Part shown: piece after piece, positions 27,311 to 34,935 of the stretch
How the letters are laid out: each line of letters opens with the position of its first letter
Position numbering within the stretch: position 1 is the first letter of the stretch
Assembly: GCA_902555945.1 (NCBI GenBank)
Contig: CACDUS010000004.1
Coordinates: forward strand, 1-64,000
Reading direction: 5' to 3'
DNA from: an uncultured Pelagibacteraceae bacterium
GTDB lineage: Bacteria; Pseudomonadota; Alphaproteobacteria; Pelagibacterales; Pelagibacteraceae
DNA length: 64,000 nt
The notes under the pieces: generated by a model
Database searches by the model: none
Told to the model about the DNA's origin: nothing
Seen by the model: the letters and a program-made list of their open reading frames with translations, nothing else
Made by a program: the position numbers and the translations under genes

Positions 27311-28211
27311 GTTTTGAAAAAGCTGCAATATGTGATGGCCTTGTTTCGCAACATCCACCCAAAATGGTTGCACCTGCATTTTGAAATTTTTTTGCAAATT
27401 CGGCCATCTTATCTGGTGTTAAGTCTTTACGTTGACCTAAAAACTCATTTGGATTTCCTGTTTTACTTTTTTTGTAAGCACCAGTATAATTTGGTTTTGG
27501 ATTAGTCTTTATAAAACCATTTAATTTAAATCCAAATGGAACATTTAAATTTTTAATTTCTTTAAGATTTAAATCATAATTTTCAGGTGATATGCATGAT
27601 AAGATTATTCCAAGAAGTTTATCATGATCTATTTTATTTATGATTTCTGAAATACTTTCACCACTTGGTAATTTTGTGCCTTCTGATATGTGAGCCCCAA
27701 TTAAATATGGTTTATCAAATTCTTTTATACATTCGATCGCTATTTTAAACTCTCTAACACTGCTCAAAACATCAAAATAAAAGAAATCTACATACTGATT
27801 GAGTATTTTAGCTTGACTGTAAAAATCATCACTTATTTCATTTTCTGATCTTGTGTCCGCTTCATAAGTTAAATATTGAGGTGGTAATCCACCAGCTACT
27901 AAAATATTAGGATAAAGTTTTTTTGCTTTTTGTGCAATTTCTCCAGCCTTATTATTTAGATACTCAAATTTATCTTCTACATTATTATCTCTTAACCTTA
28001 TTTTTCTCGTGGTGAATGTAGTTGTCACTATGACTTCAGCACCTGCTTTAATAAAATCTAGGTGAGTATCTAATAGTAGTTGATGATATTTTTCTTGAAG
28101 CAATGCATTCGCGCTCCATAAAGTTCCATTTGGCTCCATTCCTCTTGCAAGAAGTTCTTGACCCATTCCACCATCTAAAATTCTTGTTTTTTTAAAAAAA
28201 TCTAAATCCAT
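27303..28211 (-). CDS. homocysteine S-methyltransferase family protein
   Basis: A 302-residue Pfam S-methyl_trans barrel: ILDGGMGQELLARGM at the N terminus, TTTFTTRKIRL, and zinc ligands as Cys in ILSCISPENY and the pair in GGCCETRPSHI. Such enzymes (BhmT, MmuM) move a methyl group to homocysteine to make methionine. The donor is not evident; betaine, dimethylsulfoniopropionate or S-methylmethionine are candidates in this kind of organism. The 166-base region upstream carries two elements resembling SAM-II/SAM-V riboswitches, which fits a methionine-forming enzyme shut off by high SAM. A GAGG ribosome site lies five bases before the ATG. Confidence 0.85.
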   Translation of the reverse strand: MDLDFFKKTRILDGGMGQELLARGMEPNGTLWSANALLQEKYHQLLLDTHLDFIKAGAEVIVTTTFTTRKIRLRDNNVEDKFEYLNNKAGEIAQKAKKLYPNILVAGGLPPQYLTYEADTRSENEISDDFYSQAKILNQYVDFFYFDVLSSVREFKIAIECIKEFDKPYLIGAHISEGTKLPSGESISEIINKIDHDKLLGIILSCISPENYDLNLKEIKNLNVPFGFKLNGFIKTNPKPNYTGAYKKSKTGNPNEFLGQRKDLTPDKMAEFAKKFQNAGATILGGCCETRPSHIAAFSKLK

Positions 28212-28216
28212 AACAA

Positions 28217-28275
28217 CCTCACTTTTTTAGTACTTCAGCTTTATGCTAGGCGCACAATATAGTTCAAATGCCTAC
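28217..28275 (-). promoter_or_regulatory. candidate SAM-II/SAM-V-type riboswitch, start-proximal copy
   Basis: Read on the minus strand, stem UAGGC/GCCUA (28270-28274 with 28247-28251) encloses an 18-base loop containing AUUUGAAC and UAUUGUGC, then AUAAAG and CUAAAAAAGUGAGG. This layout resembles the SAM-II pseudoknot (GAUUUAAC..UAUUGCA loop, then AUAAA and GCUAAAAAGG). The final GAGG is the gene's ribosome-binding site, so ligand binding could hide it. Identified from remembered motif patterns, not by a covariance search. Confidence 0.55.
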
Positions 28276-28296
28276 AGATTGATTATTATGGGAATT

Positions 28297-28337
28297 CCAT
28301 TTTAGCTGTTATGCCCGCAATAGGATCAAATCGGCAA
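28297..28337 (-). promoter_or_regulatory. candidate SAM-II-type riboswitch, upstream copy
   Basis: Read on the minus strand, stem UGCC/GGCA (28333-28336 with 28312-28315) encloses a 17-base loop with GAUUUGAUCC and UAUUGCG, followed by UAACAGCUAAAAUGG. The loop length and the GAUUU, UAUUGC and AGCUAAAA blocks match SAM-II closely. The stem is short, and the 3' linker is shorter than in typical SAM-II. A tandem SAM-II plus SAM-V arrangement before a methyltransferase gene is described for marine SAR11-type bacteria. Confidence 0.55.
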
Positions 28338-28341
28338 TTTG

Positions 28342-28377
28342 ATTATATTTAAGATTTAATATTAAATCAAATATAAT
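28342..28377 (-). terminator. AT-only inverted repeat after the TauE-like gene
   Basis: ATTATATTT and AAATATAAT (nine-base arms) enclose a perfect 16-base palindrome, GATTTAATATTAAATC (28353-28368). The repeat starts directly after the stop codon of the upstream minus-strand gene and ends before the riboswitch-like region. It is probably a terminator or 3' stabilising hairpin. It is weak in base-pair strength because it is almost all A/T. Confidence 0.45.
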
Positions 28378-29124
28378 TTATAAGAAAATTCTTATACCCA
28401 TTCGTATCGATACAAACATAACTAATAGAGCAGTTATTACAGCAAGAACTCTACTAGTGAAAATTTTTAAATTTAAATAATTGCCTAAAAGTCCTCCAAG
28501 AAAAACACATATGAATAAGGGTATATAATTTGATATTTCAGTTATAATATTTTCTTTTGTAAGTTGTCCAAATACACCTGAAATAGAGTTAACTAGTATA
28601 AATAAAGAAGCGGTTGTAACAATTATCTTTGGTTTTTCTGCTTTAAGCAAAAAAAGAATTGGACTTAAGAATATTCCACCTCCAATACCCACAATACCAG
28701 AAATTAATCCTAGAACCGAACCAATAGTTAAAGAAATTAAAAAATTTAACTTTTTAATAATTAAATTATTATTTTCATAAGATTTATTATTAATTAGCAA
28801 CAGAATACCTGCGATAGAAAGAATAAAAAATAAAAGAATTTCAAAAATATCTTTATCAATTTTTAATGTACCACCAAAAAAAGCTAAAGGAACTGATCCC
28901 ATTAAAAAAGGGAGTATTAATTTAAAATTATGATTTCCAGCACGTATGTAATTAAAAGAATTACCTGAAACAACTATTATGTTACACAAAAGTGCAATAA
29001 CAGGAAAAATATAATAAGGAATATCCCAAATTAACAATAATGCTAAATAGGTTGATCCTCCACCAAAACCAACGCTAGAGTATAAAATAGCTGTTATAAA
29101 AAATAATATTGATAATATAATCAT
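28378..29124 (-). CDS. TauE/SafE-family (DUF81) membrane exporter
   Basis: A 248-residue protein with seven or eight hydrophobic segments and the family's glycine-rich opening, YSSVGFGGGSTYLALLL, plus the repeat GSVLGLISGIVGIGGGIFLSP. The family exports sulfite or sulfoacetate or other small anions; the substrate is not readable. Its start codon lies 14 bases from the divergent moaB start, so promoter elements must sit in neighbouring codons. Confidence 0.85.
   Translation of the reverse strand: MIILSILFFITAILYSSVGFGGGSTYLALLLIWDIPYYIFPVIALLCNIIVVSGNSFNYIRAGNHNFKLILPFLMGSVPLAFFGGTLKIDKDIFEILLFFILSIAGILLLINNKSYENNNLIIKKLNFLISLTIGSVLGLISGIVGIGGGIFLSPILFLLKAEKPKIIVTTASLFILVNSISGVFGQLTKENIITEISNYIPLFICVFLGGLLGNYLNLKIFTSRVLAVITALLVMFVSIRMGIRIFL
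29116..29121 (+). promoter_or_regulatory. putative moaB -10 element inside the TauE-like gene start
   Basis: A perfect TATAAT lies 17 bases before the moaB ATG and overlaps codons 2-3 of the divergent gene. The -35 region has no clear TTGACA (TTATAA at 29094-29099 is the nearest). Confidence 0.4.
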
Positions 29125-29138
29125 ACAAATAAATTTTT

Positions 29139-29639
29139 ATGAAAGTAAATATTGCACTATTAACTGTAACAGATACTAGAACAATTGATAATGATAAATC
29201 TGGTGGAATTTTAGTTAATAAAATTAAAGAAGCTGATCACAATTTAGTAGATAGAAAAATATGTAAAGATAATAAAGATGATATAGTTTTAATTTTAAAA
29301 GATTGGCTTAAAAATGAAAAAATTGATGCTATTATCACAACTGGGGGAACTGGTTTAACTGGACGAGATATAACACCAGAAGCATTAGATGAAATTGCTG
29401 ACAAACATATTCCTGGATTTGGAGAAGTATTTAGAAATATAAGTTTAAAAACTGTTGGAACATCAGCTATTCAATCTAGAGCTTGCGCAGTTTTAGCTAA
29501 TGGTAAATATGTTTTTGCCTTACCAGGTTCATCAGGAGGTGTTACCGATGCTTGGGATGAAATTTTAAGACATCAATTAGATATCAATCACAAACCTTGT
29601 AATTTTGTTGAATTGTTTCCAAGATTGAAAGAAAAATAA
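29139..29639 (+). CDS. moaB: molybdenum cofactor biosynthesis protein MoaB/MogA-type
   Basis: A 166-residue MoCF-binding domain protein: VNIALLTVTDTRTIDNDKSG, TTGGTGLTGRDITPEAL and FALPGSSGGVTDAWDEIL. It matches the MogA/MoaB molybdopterin adenylyltransferase family, with an aspartate-rich active site (DTR, GRD, TDAWDE). No other Mo-cofactor genes are in the window. It abuts the convergent DUF1244 gene with no spacer. Confidence 0.9.
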   Translation: MKVNIALLTVTDTRTIDNDKSGGILVNKIKEADHNLVDRKICKDNKDDIVLILKDWLKNEKIDAIITTGGTGLTGRDITPEALDEIADKHIPGFGEVFRNISLKTVGTSAIQSRACAVLANGKYVFALPGSSGGVTDAWDEILRHQLDINHKPCNFVELFPRLKEK

Positions 29640-29885
29640 TTATTTTTGATATTTTTCTTTCCATTCAGAATAAGGCATTTTATAAATATGTTTTTTTGCA
29701 TCTAATTCTGAAATATTTATACCTTTTTTTTCTGCTTCTTCCCGATACCATCTTGATAAACAATTTCTGCAAAAACCAGCCAAGTTCATCAAATCAATAT
29801 TTTGAACATCTTTTCTTTCATCTAAATGTTGTAATAATCTTTCAAATGTAGCTGATTGAAGTTCTTTATTTTTTATATTTTCCAT
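29640..29885 (-). CDS. DUF1244 family protein
   Basis: An 81-residue protein with the DUF1244 core: FERLLQHLDERKDVQNIDLM followed by AGFCRNCLSRWYREEAE and the C-terminal YKMPYSEWKEKYQ. The CRNC pair could bind metal. The family is widespread in alpha- and gammaproteobacteria and has no assigned role. It may share a transcript with the DMT transporter gene upstream on the same strand. Confidence 0.85.
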   Translation of the reverse strand: MENIKNKELQSATFERLLQHLDERKDVQNIDLMNLAGFCRNCLSRWYREEAEKKGINISELDAKKHIYKMPYSEWKEKYQK

Positions 29886-29919
29886 TATAAAAATATAGAT
29901 TAATTTTGTTAAAAAACAA

Positions 29920-30768
29920 TTAATCTCTTGTTGCTATATAAACTCCTAAAGAAGTAATTAGAAAACCAAGAAGATCTATAATAGTCAAAGTTTCGTTTAA
30001 AAAGATCCATGCCATAAAAGCAGAAGTTGCTGGAATTAAAAAAAATACTGAAACAGTTTTACTGGCTGAATTTTTTTTAATCAAAAACATCAATATTGTA
30101 AATGCACCAAAAGATACTAAAAAAATTTGATGCCCCATAGCTATGAAAAATGTCTTTGTAAATTCAATATAAGGTTTAGTAAAACTAAAAATCAATATAG
30201 TATGAAATAAACAACCGCCTAGAGCTTGATAAAAATTACTTACTGACAAAGATAAGTTATTACTTATTTTTTTTTGCCAAATAGTAGATAGGGTTATAGC
30301 TATCAGTGCTGTCATGGTAGCAATCAAACCAAAAAAAGGGATATTGGATCCAATTTCAATTCCTAAAACTATTACTGCACCAAGAAAGCCAAGTAAAACA
30401 CCAATCCATTGTTTAAATTTAATTTTCTCCCCTAACAAAGGTACAGCTAGAATGTTGGTTAAAATAGGTTGAAGAGTAACAATTAAGGCTGCTATACTGG
30501 TTGGCATTCCTATAGATATTGAGTAAAAAACTCCTCCCAAATAAAATCCATGAAAAAGAACACCACTTAGCAATGAGTCTAGTAAATTTCTTTTATTTAC
30601 AATAATTGATTGTTGTTGATACAAACAAAATAAATAAAAACCCAAAGCAACAAAAAAAAATCTAAAAGCTAGTGCGGCAAACGGATCACTGTTATCTACT
30701 ATTGGCTTTGTAGTTATGAAAGCTGATGACCAAAGTAAAATAAAAAGGATTGGAAAAATTCTGACCAT
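29920..30768 (-). CDS. EamA/DMT-superfamily transporter
   Basis: A 282-residue membrane protein with about ten hydrophobic helices in two EamA repeats (LFILLWSSAFITTKPIVD and the second half from about residue 145). Highly hydrophobic, with no readable substrate motif. It ends 34 bases before the DUF1244 start, on the same strand. Confidence 0.88.
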   Translation of the reverse strand: MVRIFPILFILLWSSAFITTKPIVDNSDPFAALAFRFFFVALGFYLFCLYQQQSIIVNKRNLLDSLLSGVLFHGFYLGGVFYSISIGMPTSIAALIVTLQPILTNILAVPLLGEKIKFKQWIGVLLGFLGAVIVLGIEIGSNIPFFGLIATMTALIAITLSTIWQKKISNNLSLSVSNFYQALGGCLFHTILIFSFTKPYIEFTKTFFIAMGHQIFLVSFGAFTILMFLIKKNSASKTVSVFFLIPATSAFMAWIFLNETLTIIDLLGFLITSLGVYIATRD

Positions 30769-30894
30769 TTCAGGTTTTATAAAGTATTTAAACTTACATT
30801 AGATTATAAATTTTAGTTAAATTTGCTTATGAAAATAAGCATTTTAAATTCTACCTTGAGTTGTATCACAAAATGTATAGGATTCTCTTTAAGG

Positions 30895-31218
30895 GTGATA
30901 AATAAAAAAATAATATTTGGTTTATTTTTAGCTGGCTTTTTGGGAGCTTGTGGAGCACCAACAGCGATGCTTGGACCTGCTTATACACTTACATCTACAG
31001 GAAGTGTTGCTCAGGCTGGATTATCATATGGTTCGAACCATTTGATAATGAGTTATACTGGAAAAACTCCTGTTGAAAATATAGAGGAGATTGCATCAAA
31101 AAACTTATCAGTAAGAAAAAATATTCAAAAACAAACTTTAGAAAGTGATGATTTTTATCAATTAGTGAAAAATAAAATTGAAAAAAATAAAGGTAAAATA
31201 AAGATATCTAGTCAGTAA
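30895..31218 (+). CDS. putative lipoprotein of unknown function
   Basis: The frame is open from 30823. ATG 30829 gives about 130 residues, but from GTG 30895 the protein starts MINKKIIFGLFLAGFLGAC, a classic lipoprotein signal with lipobox LGAC, so I prefer 30895 (107 residues). AGGA lies 12 bases upstream, a loose ribosome site. The mature part has GPAYTLTSTGSVAQAGLSYG and a Lys-rich C terminus. I do not recognise a domain. It overlaps the convergent gene by 11 bases. An N-terminus from ATG 30829 cannot be excluded. Confidence 0.6.
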   Translation: MINKKIIFGLFLAGFLGACGAPTAMLGPAYTLTSTGSVAQAGLSYGSNHLIMSYTGKTPVENIEEIASKNLSVRKNIQKQTLESDDFYQLVKNKIEKNKGKIKISSQ

Positions 31219-31645
31219 TATTAAGAATTATTAATTTAGTTTGTTTAGTTTCTTTGCACCACAATTCATAACTTTCACACATTCTCCATAAATGATCAAA
31301 GGCTCTTTGAGATATTTCAAGTGGATAATGACTTTTAGTATAATATAAATTTGGAAATTGAATCAGTTGTTTCGTTGTTAAATCTTTTTGAATATGAAGT
31401 AATCTTATAGTTTCGTCAGGTATCTTTTTTTTTGTTTTATTATCAATAAAATTATTTTTTTCTAATTTACTAATTAATTCGTCATGAAATTTACCACTAC
31501 TAATTTTTTTATAAATTTCAGAGCCAATAAAAGCTTCAATAGCATTAATATTAGAGAAATCTGGGTTTAAAGTTTTAATTTCACATATCTCTGAATAAAT
31601 TAATTCTGCAACTAATAATATGTAAGGCTTTTCTTTAGATACCAT
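31208..31645 (-). CDS. hypothetical protein (145 aa)
   Basis: A soluble-looking, mostly helical 145-residue protein starting MVSKEKPYILLVAELIYSEI, with a C-terminal block YPLEISQRAFDHLWRMCESY. There is no signal peptide, membrane segment or recognisable motif. The start overlaps the stop of the racemase-like gene upstream by one base, so the two are probably co-transcribed. Function unknown. Confidence 0.6.
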   Translation of the reverse strand: MVSKEKPYILLVAELIYSEICEIKTLNPDFSNINAIEAFIGSEIYKKISSGKFHDELISKLEKNNFIDNKTKKKIPDETIRLLHIQKDLTTKQLIQFPNLYYTKSHYPLEISQRAFDHLWRMCESYELWCKETKQTKLIILNITD

Positions 31646-32394
31646 TATTTACTTTTGTATCTTTTCATTGCCGCAGTTGCTAAAATTAAATTAGGATCAA
31701 GAAAAACTTTTGAGGATTTAATTGTTTTAAATGATTTAAAAGCAAAAATTGCAATAGGTAATTCAGTGCATCCAAGAATTATTTTTTTACATTTTTTTTT
31801 GATCAAATAGTTTATTGCAGGTTGTATTGTTTTGTTTGCTAATTTAACTTTACCCATTTTAACAAGTTTAATTGCTTTGTTAACGGATTTTTTTTGAATT
31901 ATAGCATTTGGAAAAACTAAATTATAATTTTTGTCAAAAAATTTATTATAAACACCTGTCATTAAAGTGCCTTCAGTAGCCAATAATCCGATAGATGAGT
32001 TTTTTTTACATCGCTTTTGAGTATGTTTAAAAACTTCTTTTGGCATATTAATAATTGGTAATCTTATTTTTTTTTGTAAATCATCAAACCAGTAATGAGC
32101 TGTGTTACAGGGAATGACTATAAATTTACAATTACTTTTTTTTAAAAGTTGACATCCATTAACTAAACTTTTTAGGACTGATAAATATTTTTTTTTGCTT
32201 TTTTTATTATTAGGTTTATTTGATAATTTACCTGTATGTATTCCAATTGACTCAGGTCTTCCTGGGATATTAGATTTATTATACAACAGAAATAATGGAT
32301 AATCTTGATCAATTTTACCTCTGTATAGAATTGCAAGCTTATTGCAAAAATCAAGACCAGCTTGTGTTCCCATTCCACCTAAAATACCAATCAT
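31645..32394 (-). CDS. aspartate/glutamate racemase family protein
   Basis: A 249-residue Asp/Glu racemase fold: GILGGMGTQAGLDFCNKLA at the start, the first catalytic Cys in VIPCNTAHYW and the second in ILGCTELPIAI. With both Cys present it should be a cofactor-independent racemase, probably acting on aspartate. A purely peptidoglycan role (MurI) is less likely given the GGMG opening typical of aspartate racemases. The hypothetical gene follows in the same operon. Confidence 0.85.
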   Translation of the reverse strand: MIGILGGMGTQAGLDFCNKLAILYRGKIDQDYPLFLLYNKSNIPGRPESIGIHTGKLSNKPNNKKSKKKYLSVLKSLVNGCQLLKKSNCKFIVIPCNTAHYWFDDLQKKIRLPIINMPKEVFKHTQKRCKKNSSIGLLATEGTLMTGVYNKFFDKNYNLVFPNAIIQKKSVNKAIKLVKMGKVKLANKTIQPAINYLIKKKCKKIILGCTELPIAIFAFKSFKTIKSSKVFLDPNLILATAAMKRYKSK

Positions 32395-32430
32395 AATTAA
32401 ATCACCAAACTTTAATTTGTAGAATATTTC

Positions 32431-32483
32431 ATTGGCTATAAAAATAAAATAATTCTTTAAGAATTAATTTAATTATAGCCAAT
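32431..32483 (-). terminator. long hairpin between the cold-shock and racemase genes
   Basis: Outer arms ATTGGCTATAA (32431-32441) and TTATAGCCAAT (32473-32483) pair perfectly. An inner seven-base repeat AATTCTT-T-AAGAATT sits at 32451-32465. It follows the cold-shock gene on the minus strand by 15 bases. A terminator, RNA-stabilising structure or both is likely; there is no long U-tract directly after it. Confidence 0.5.
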
Positions 32484-32498
32484 AAATGATTATAAAAA

Positions 32499-32705
32499 TT
32501 ATGCAGTTTTTAAGTTAACTGCTGAAGGACCTTTAGGACCATCTTCAACATCGAAAGTCAAAGCTTGACCCTCATCTAAACCGTTCATACCAGCATCTCT
32601 TACAGCTGAAACATGTACAAACACATCTTTTTCTTTATCGTCTCGTTCAATAAAACCAAAACCTTTAGTTGGATTGAACCATTTTACTTTACCTTGTAGA
32701 CTCAT
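32499..32705 (-). CDS. cold-shock domain protein
   Basis: A 68-residue CSD protein: [20 protein letters not shown] with RNP1 (KGFGFI) and RNP2 (VFVHVSA), then [29 protein letters not shown]. It binds single-stranded nucleic acid and acts as an RNA chaperone. It is monocistronic by layout: a 127-base upstream region (32706-32832) holds a TTGACA-like -35, and a hairpin follows the gene. Confidence 0.95.
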   Translation of the reverse strand: MSLQGKVKWFNPTKGFGFIERDDKEKDVFVHVSAVRDAGMNGLDEGQALTFDVEDGPKGPSAVNLKTA

Positions 32706-32786
32706 ATTTTTCTTCTTACTTATTGTTATGTTAATTTATTACTTATAATTAAGTAACTTAGGCTTTCTTTAGAATTTATGTGGTTT

Positions 32787-32792
32787 TGTCAA
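32787..32792 (-). promoter_or_regulatory. putative -35 of the cold-shock gene
   Basis: On the minus strand a perfect TTGACA lies about 80 bases before the ATG. The -10 at the right distance is weak (TAAAGA). This would leave a long leader of about 55-60 bases, as is usual for cold-shock genes. Confidence 0.4.
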
Positions 32793-32832
32793 CTAAATAG
32801 ATTGTTTTTATTCTAATATATTTTGAACAATT

Positions 32833-33291
32833 TTATAAAATTTTTGTTAAATACAATGAATTTATGTCTTTTTTGTAATGAGCAAATGGTTCACATGGTT
32901 CAAATTTGCATTTTTTAAACAATTTTCTAGCTGGATCAAAAAATTTACCAGCCCCAGTTTCAAGGCTTATTCTTTTAATATCTAATTTTTTTGCCTCATC
33001 GATTAAATGTTCAATAATTTTTATACCATAGCCTTTATTTTTAAAATCATCATGAATCCTGATTGATTTAAATTCTCCATGATATTTGTCTAAAAATTTT
33101 AATGCGCCACAACCAAATATTTTTTCATTTTCCCATAAACTCCAAAACTTGATTGATGGGATTTTTAATCCCGGTATATCTAAAACATGAGCACTACCTT
33201 CAGGTGAAGCTGCTCTCAGTTCTATAAAATGTTTAGTAAGAAGTTTGTTAACTTCTGGGTGATCAAAATTTCCCTCAATTGATTTAAGCAT
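32833..33291 (-). CDS. GNAT-family N-acetyltransferase
   Basis: A 152-residue GNAT protein with strand and CoA-loop motifs: FGCGALKFLDKYHGEFKSIRIH, then the pyrophosphate loop FKNKGYGIKIIEHLIDEAKK, and ISLETGAGKFFDPARKLFKKC at the C terminus. The substrate is unknown. It lies directly downstream of purK with no spacer and is probably co-transcribed with purEK. Confidence 0.85.
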   Translation of the reverse strand: MLKSIEGNFDHPEVNKLLTKHFIELRAASPEGSAHVLDIPGLKIPSIKFWSLWENEKIFGCGALKFLDKYHGEFKSIRIHDDFKNKGYGIKIIEHLIDEAKKLDIKRISLETGAGKFFDPARKLFKKCKFEPCEPFAHYKKDINSLYLTKIL

Positions 33292-34338
33292 TTATATCAA
33301 AGTTGTTATGTGACCCATTTTTCTTTTTTCTTTTATCTCTTTTTTAAGATAATCATAGAAAAATTCATTATTATTTAATTTAAGATTTTGTCTGTAGGGC
33401 TCTATCTCTTTTCCAATTAGGTTAATCATTTTTGCATTAGATATTTTTTTTAATGGAATTTTTTCCATTGAGCATACAGCTCTAACATGGTTTTCAAATT
33501 GACTTATGTTGTATGCATTTATTGTTAGATGTCCAGAATTATGAACTCTAGGTGCTATTTCATTTACATATAAATTTTCATTTCTATCAATAAAAAACTC
33601 TACGCAAAGAGTTCCTATATATTTTAATTCTTCAGAAATTCTAGTAGCCCATTCTTTTGATTGATCTAAAATTTTTTTACTTATAGTTGCGGGTATTATC
33701 GAGTGCTTCAGTATTTGGTCTTGATGTGTGTTTTCTATTGGTTCATATATAGAGTAATTATTATTAGCAAATCTAGTAACAATCACTGAAATTTCTTTTT
33801 TAAGTTTAACTAATTTTTCTAAAATATAACCTTTAGAAAAATCAATTTTAAGAGTTTCAATATCTTGAATTTTTTGAATGGGATATTGTCCTTTACCGTC
33901 ATACCCCATAGTTGTAGTTTTTAAAATTCCTGGAAGAAAATCTTCTAATGTCTCAATATCAGATTTTTTTTCAATTGAGCTGTATCTAGTTGTTCTAATA
34001 TTAAGTTTATTTACAAAATCTTTTTCGGCTATTCTATGTTGGATTAATCTATTTATTGAAGGTTTAGGAAGTACAGGTTTTAATTTGTTCATTTCATTCA
34101 AAGTTTCAAAAGGAATATTTTCAAATTCAAAAGTAATTATGTCAACTTTTTGTACAAATTCTAAAATTTTTTCTTTATCATTATATTTGCCAAAAATAAA
34201 ATCATCACAAAAATTTTGCGCAGGTGCATTTTCATCATCACAGAAGACAATTGTTTTTATGTTTAATTTTTTAGCAGCGATTGAAAGTAAACTTCCTAAT
34301 TGACCTCCACCAATTATACCCAGATGTTTTTCTGACAT
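33292..34338 (-). CDS. purK: 5-(carboxyamino)imidazole ribonucleotide synthase PurK
   Basis: A 348-residue ATP-grasp enzyme starting HLGIIGGGQLGSLLSIAAKK. ATP-grasp motifs include GILKTTTMGYDGKGQ and CVEFFIDRNENLYVNEIAPR with the metal-binding residues. It carboxylates AIR with ATP and bicarbonate in purine synthesis. purE lies four bases upstream on the same strand. Confidence 0.95.
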   Translation of the reverse strand: MSEKHLGIIGGGQLGSLLSIAAKKLNIKTIVFCDDENAPAQNFCDDFIFGKYNDKEKILEFVQKVDIITFEFENIPFETLNEMNKLKPVLPKPSINRLIQHRIAEKDFVNKLNIRTTRYSSIEKKSDIETLEDFLPGILKTTTMGYDGKGQYPIQKIQDIETLKIDFSKGYILEKLVKLKKEISVIVTRFANNNYSIYEPIENTHQDQILKHSIIPATISKKILDQSKEWATRISEELKYIGTLCVEFFIDRNENLYVNEIAPRVHNSGHLTINAYNISQFENHVRAVCSMEKIPLKKISNAKMINLIGKEIEPYRQNLKLNNNEFFYDYLKKEIKEKRKMGHITTLI

Positions 34339-34342
34339 TTTT

Positions 34343-34834
34343 TTATTTAGGTTTTTTTCTAACTGATCTTGTTTGTGATAATCGCCAATTATTTAATTTT
34401 ATTTTTACCCTTTGATCATTATTTGCAATTATAGCAGCTGCTAATAATGCTGCATTTATAGCACCATCTTCACCTATAGCTAAAGTTCCGACCGGGATAC
34501 CTTTTGGCATTTGAACTATAGATAATAAGCTGTCTAATCCTTTAAGTTTTTTACTCTCAATTGGAACTCCCAAAACAGGAATTGATGTTATTGCAGAAAT
34601 CATACCAGGAAGATGAGCAGAGCCACCAGCTCCTGCTATAATTACGCCGATATTATTTTTTGTTGCTAAATTTGCAAAATCGTACATCCTTTTTGGTGTA
34701 CGATGAGCAGATATTATTTTAACTTCATGCTTAATTCCTAGATTTTTAAGTATTTTTACAGACAATTTCATTGTTTTGTAGTCTGACTGACTACCCATTA
34801 CAATTGCAACTTTAAGATTTTTATTCTTTTTCAT
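34343..34834 (-). CDS. purE: N5-CAIR mutase PurE
   Basis: A 163-residue class I PurE: VAIVMGSQSDYKTMK at the N terminus, the active-site His in SAHRTPKRM, and IAGAGGSAHLPGMISAIT. It converts N5-CAIR, the PurK product, to CAIR. First gene of the purE-purK-GNAT group. The 101-base divergent gap to the M19-like gene holds the promoters. Confidence 0.96.
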   Translation of the reverse strand: MKKNKNLKVAIVMGSQSDYKTMKLSVKILKNLGIKHEVKIISAHRTPKRMYDFANLATKNNIGVIIAGAGGSAHLPGMISAITSIPVLGVPIESKKLKGLDSLLSIVQMPKGIPVGTLAIGEDGAINAALLAAAIIANNDQRVKIKLNNWRLSQTRSVRKKPK

Positions 34835-34935
34835 GATCTTGTTAACACAGTTCTTATTTCAAAATTAAATTAAAATTTCAATAAATAAATAGTAATTAAA
34901 AACCATCTTGGTATGATTTGTATTTATTTATCAAA

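Noticed and set aside
33878..34303. 141-codon plus-strand frame
   Set aside because: Antisense shadow of purK.
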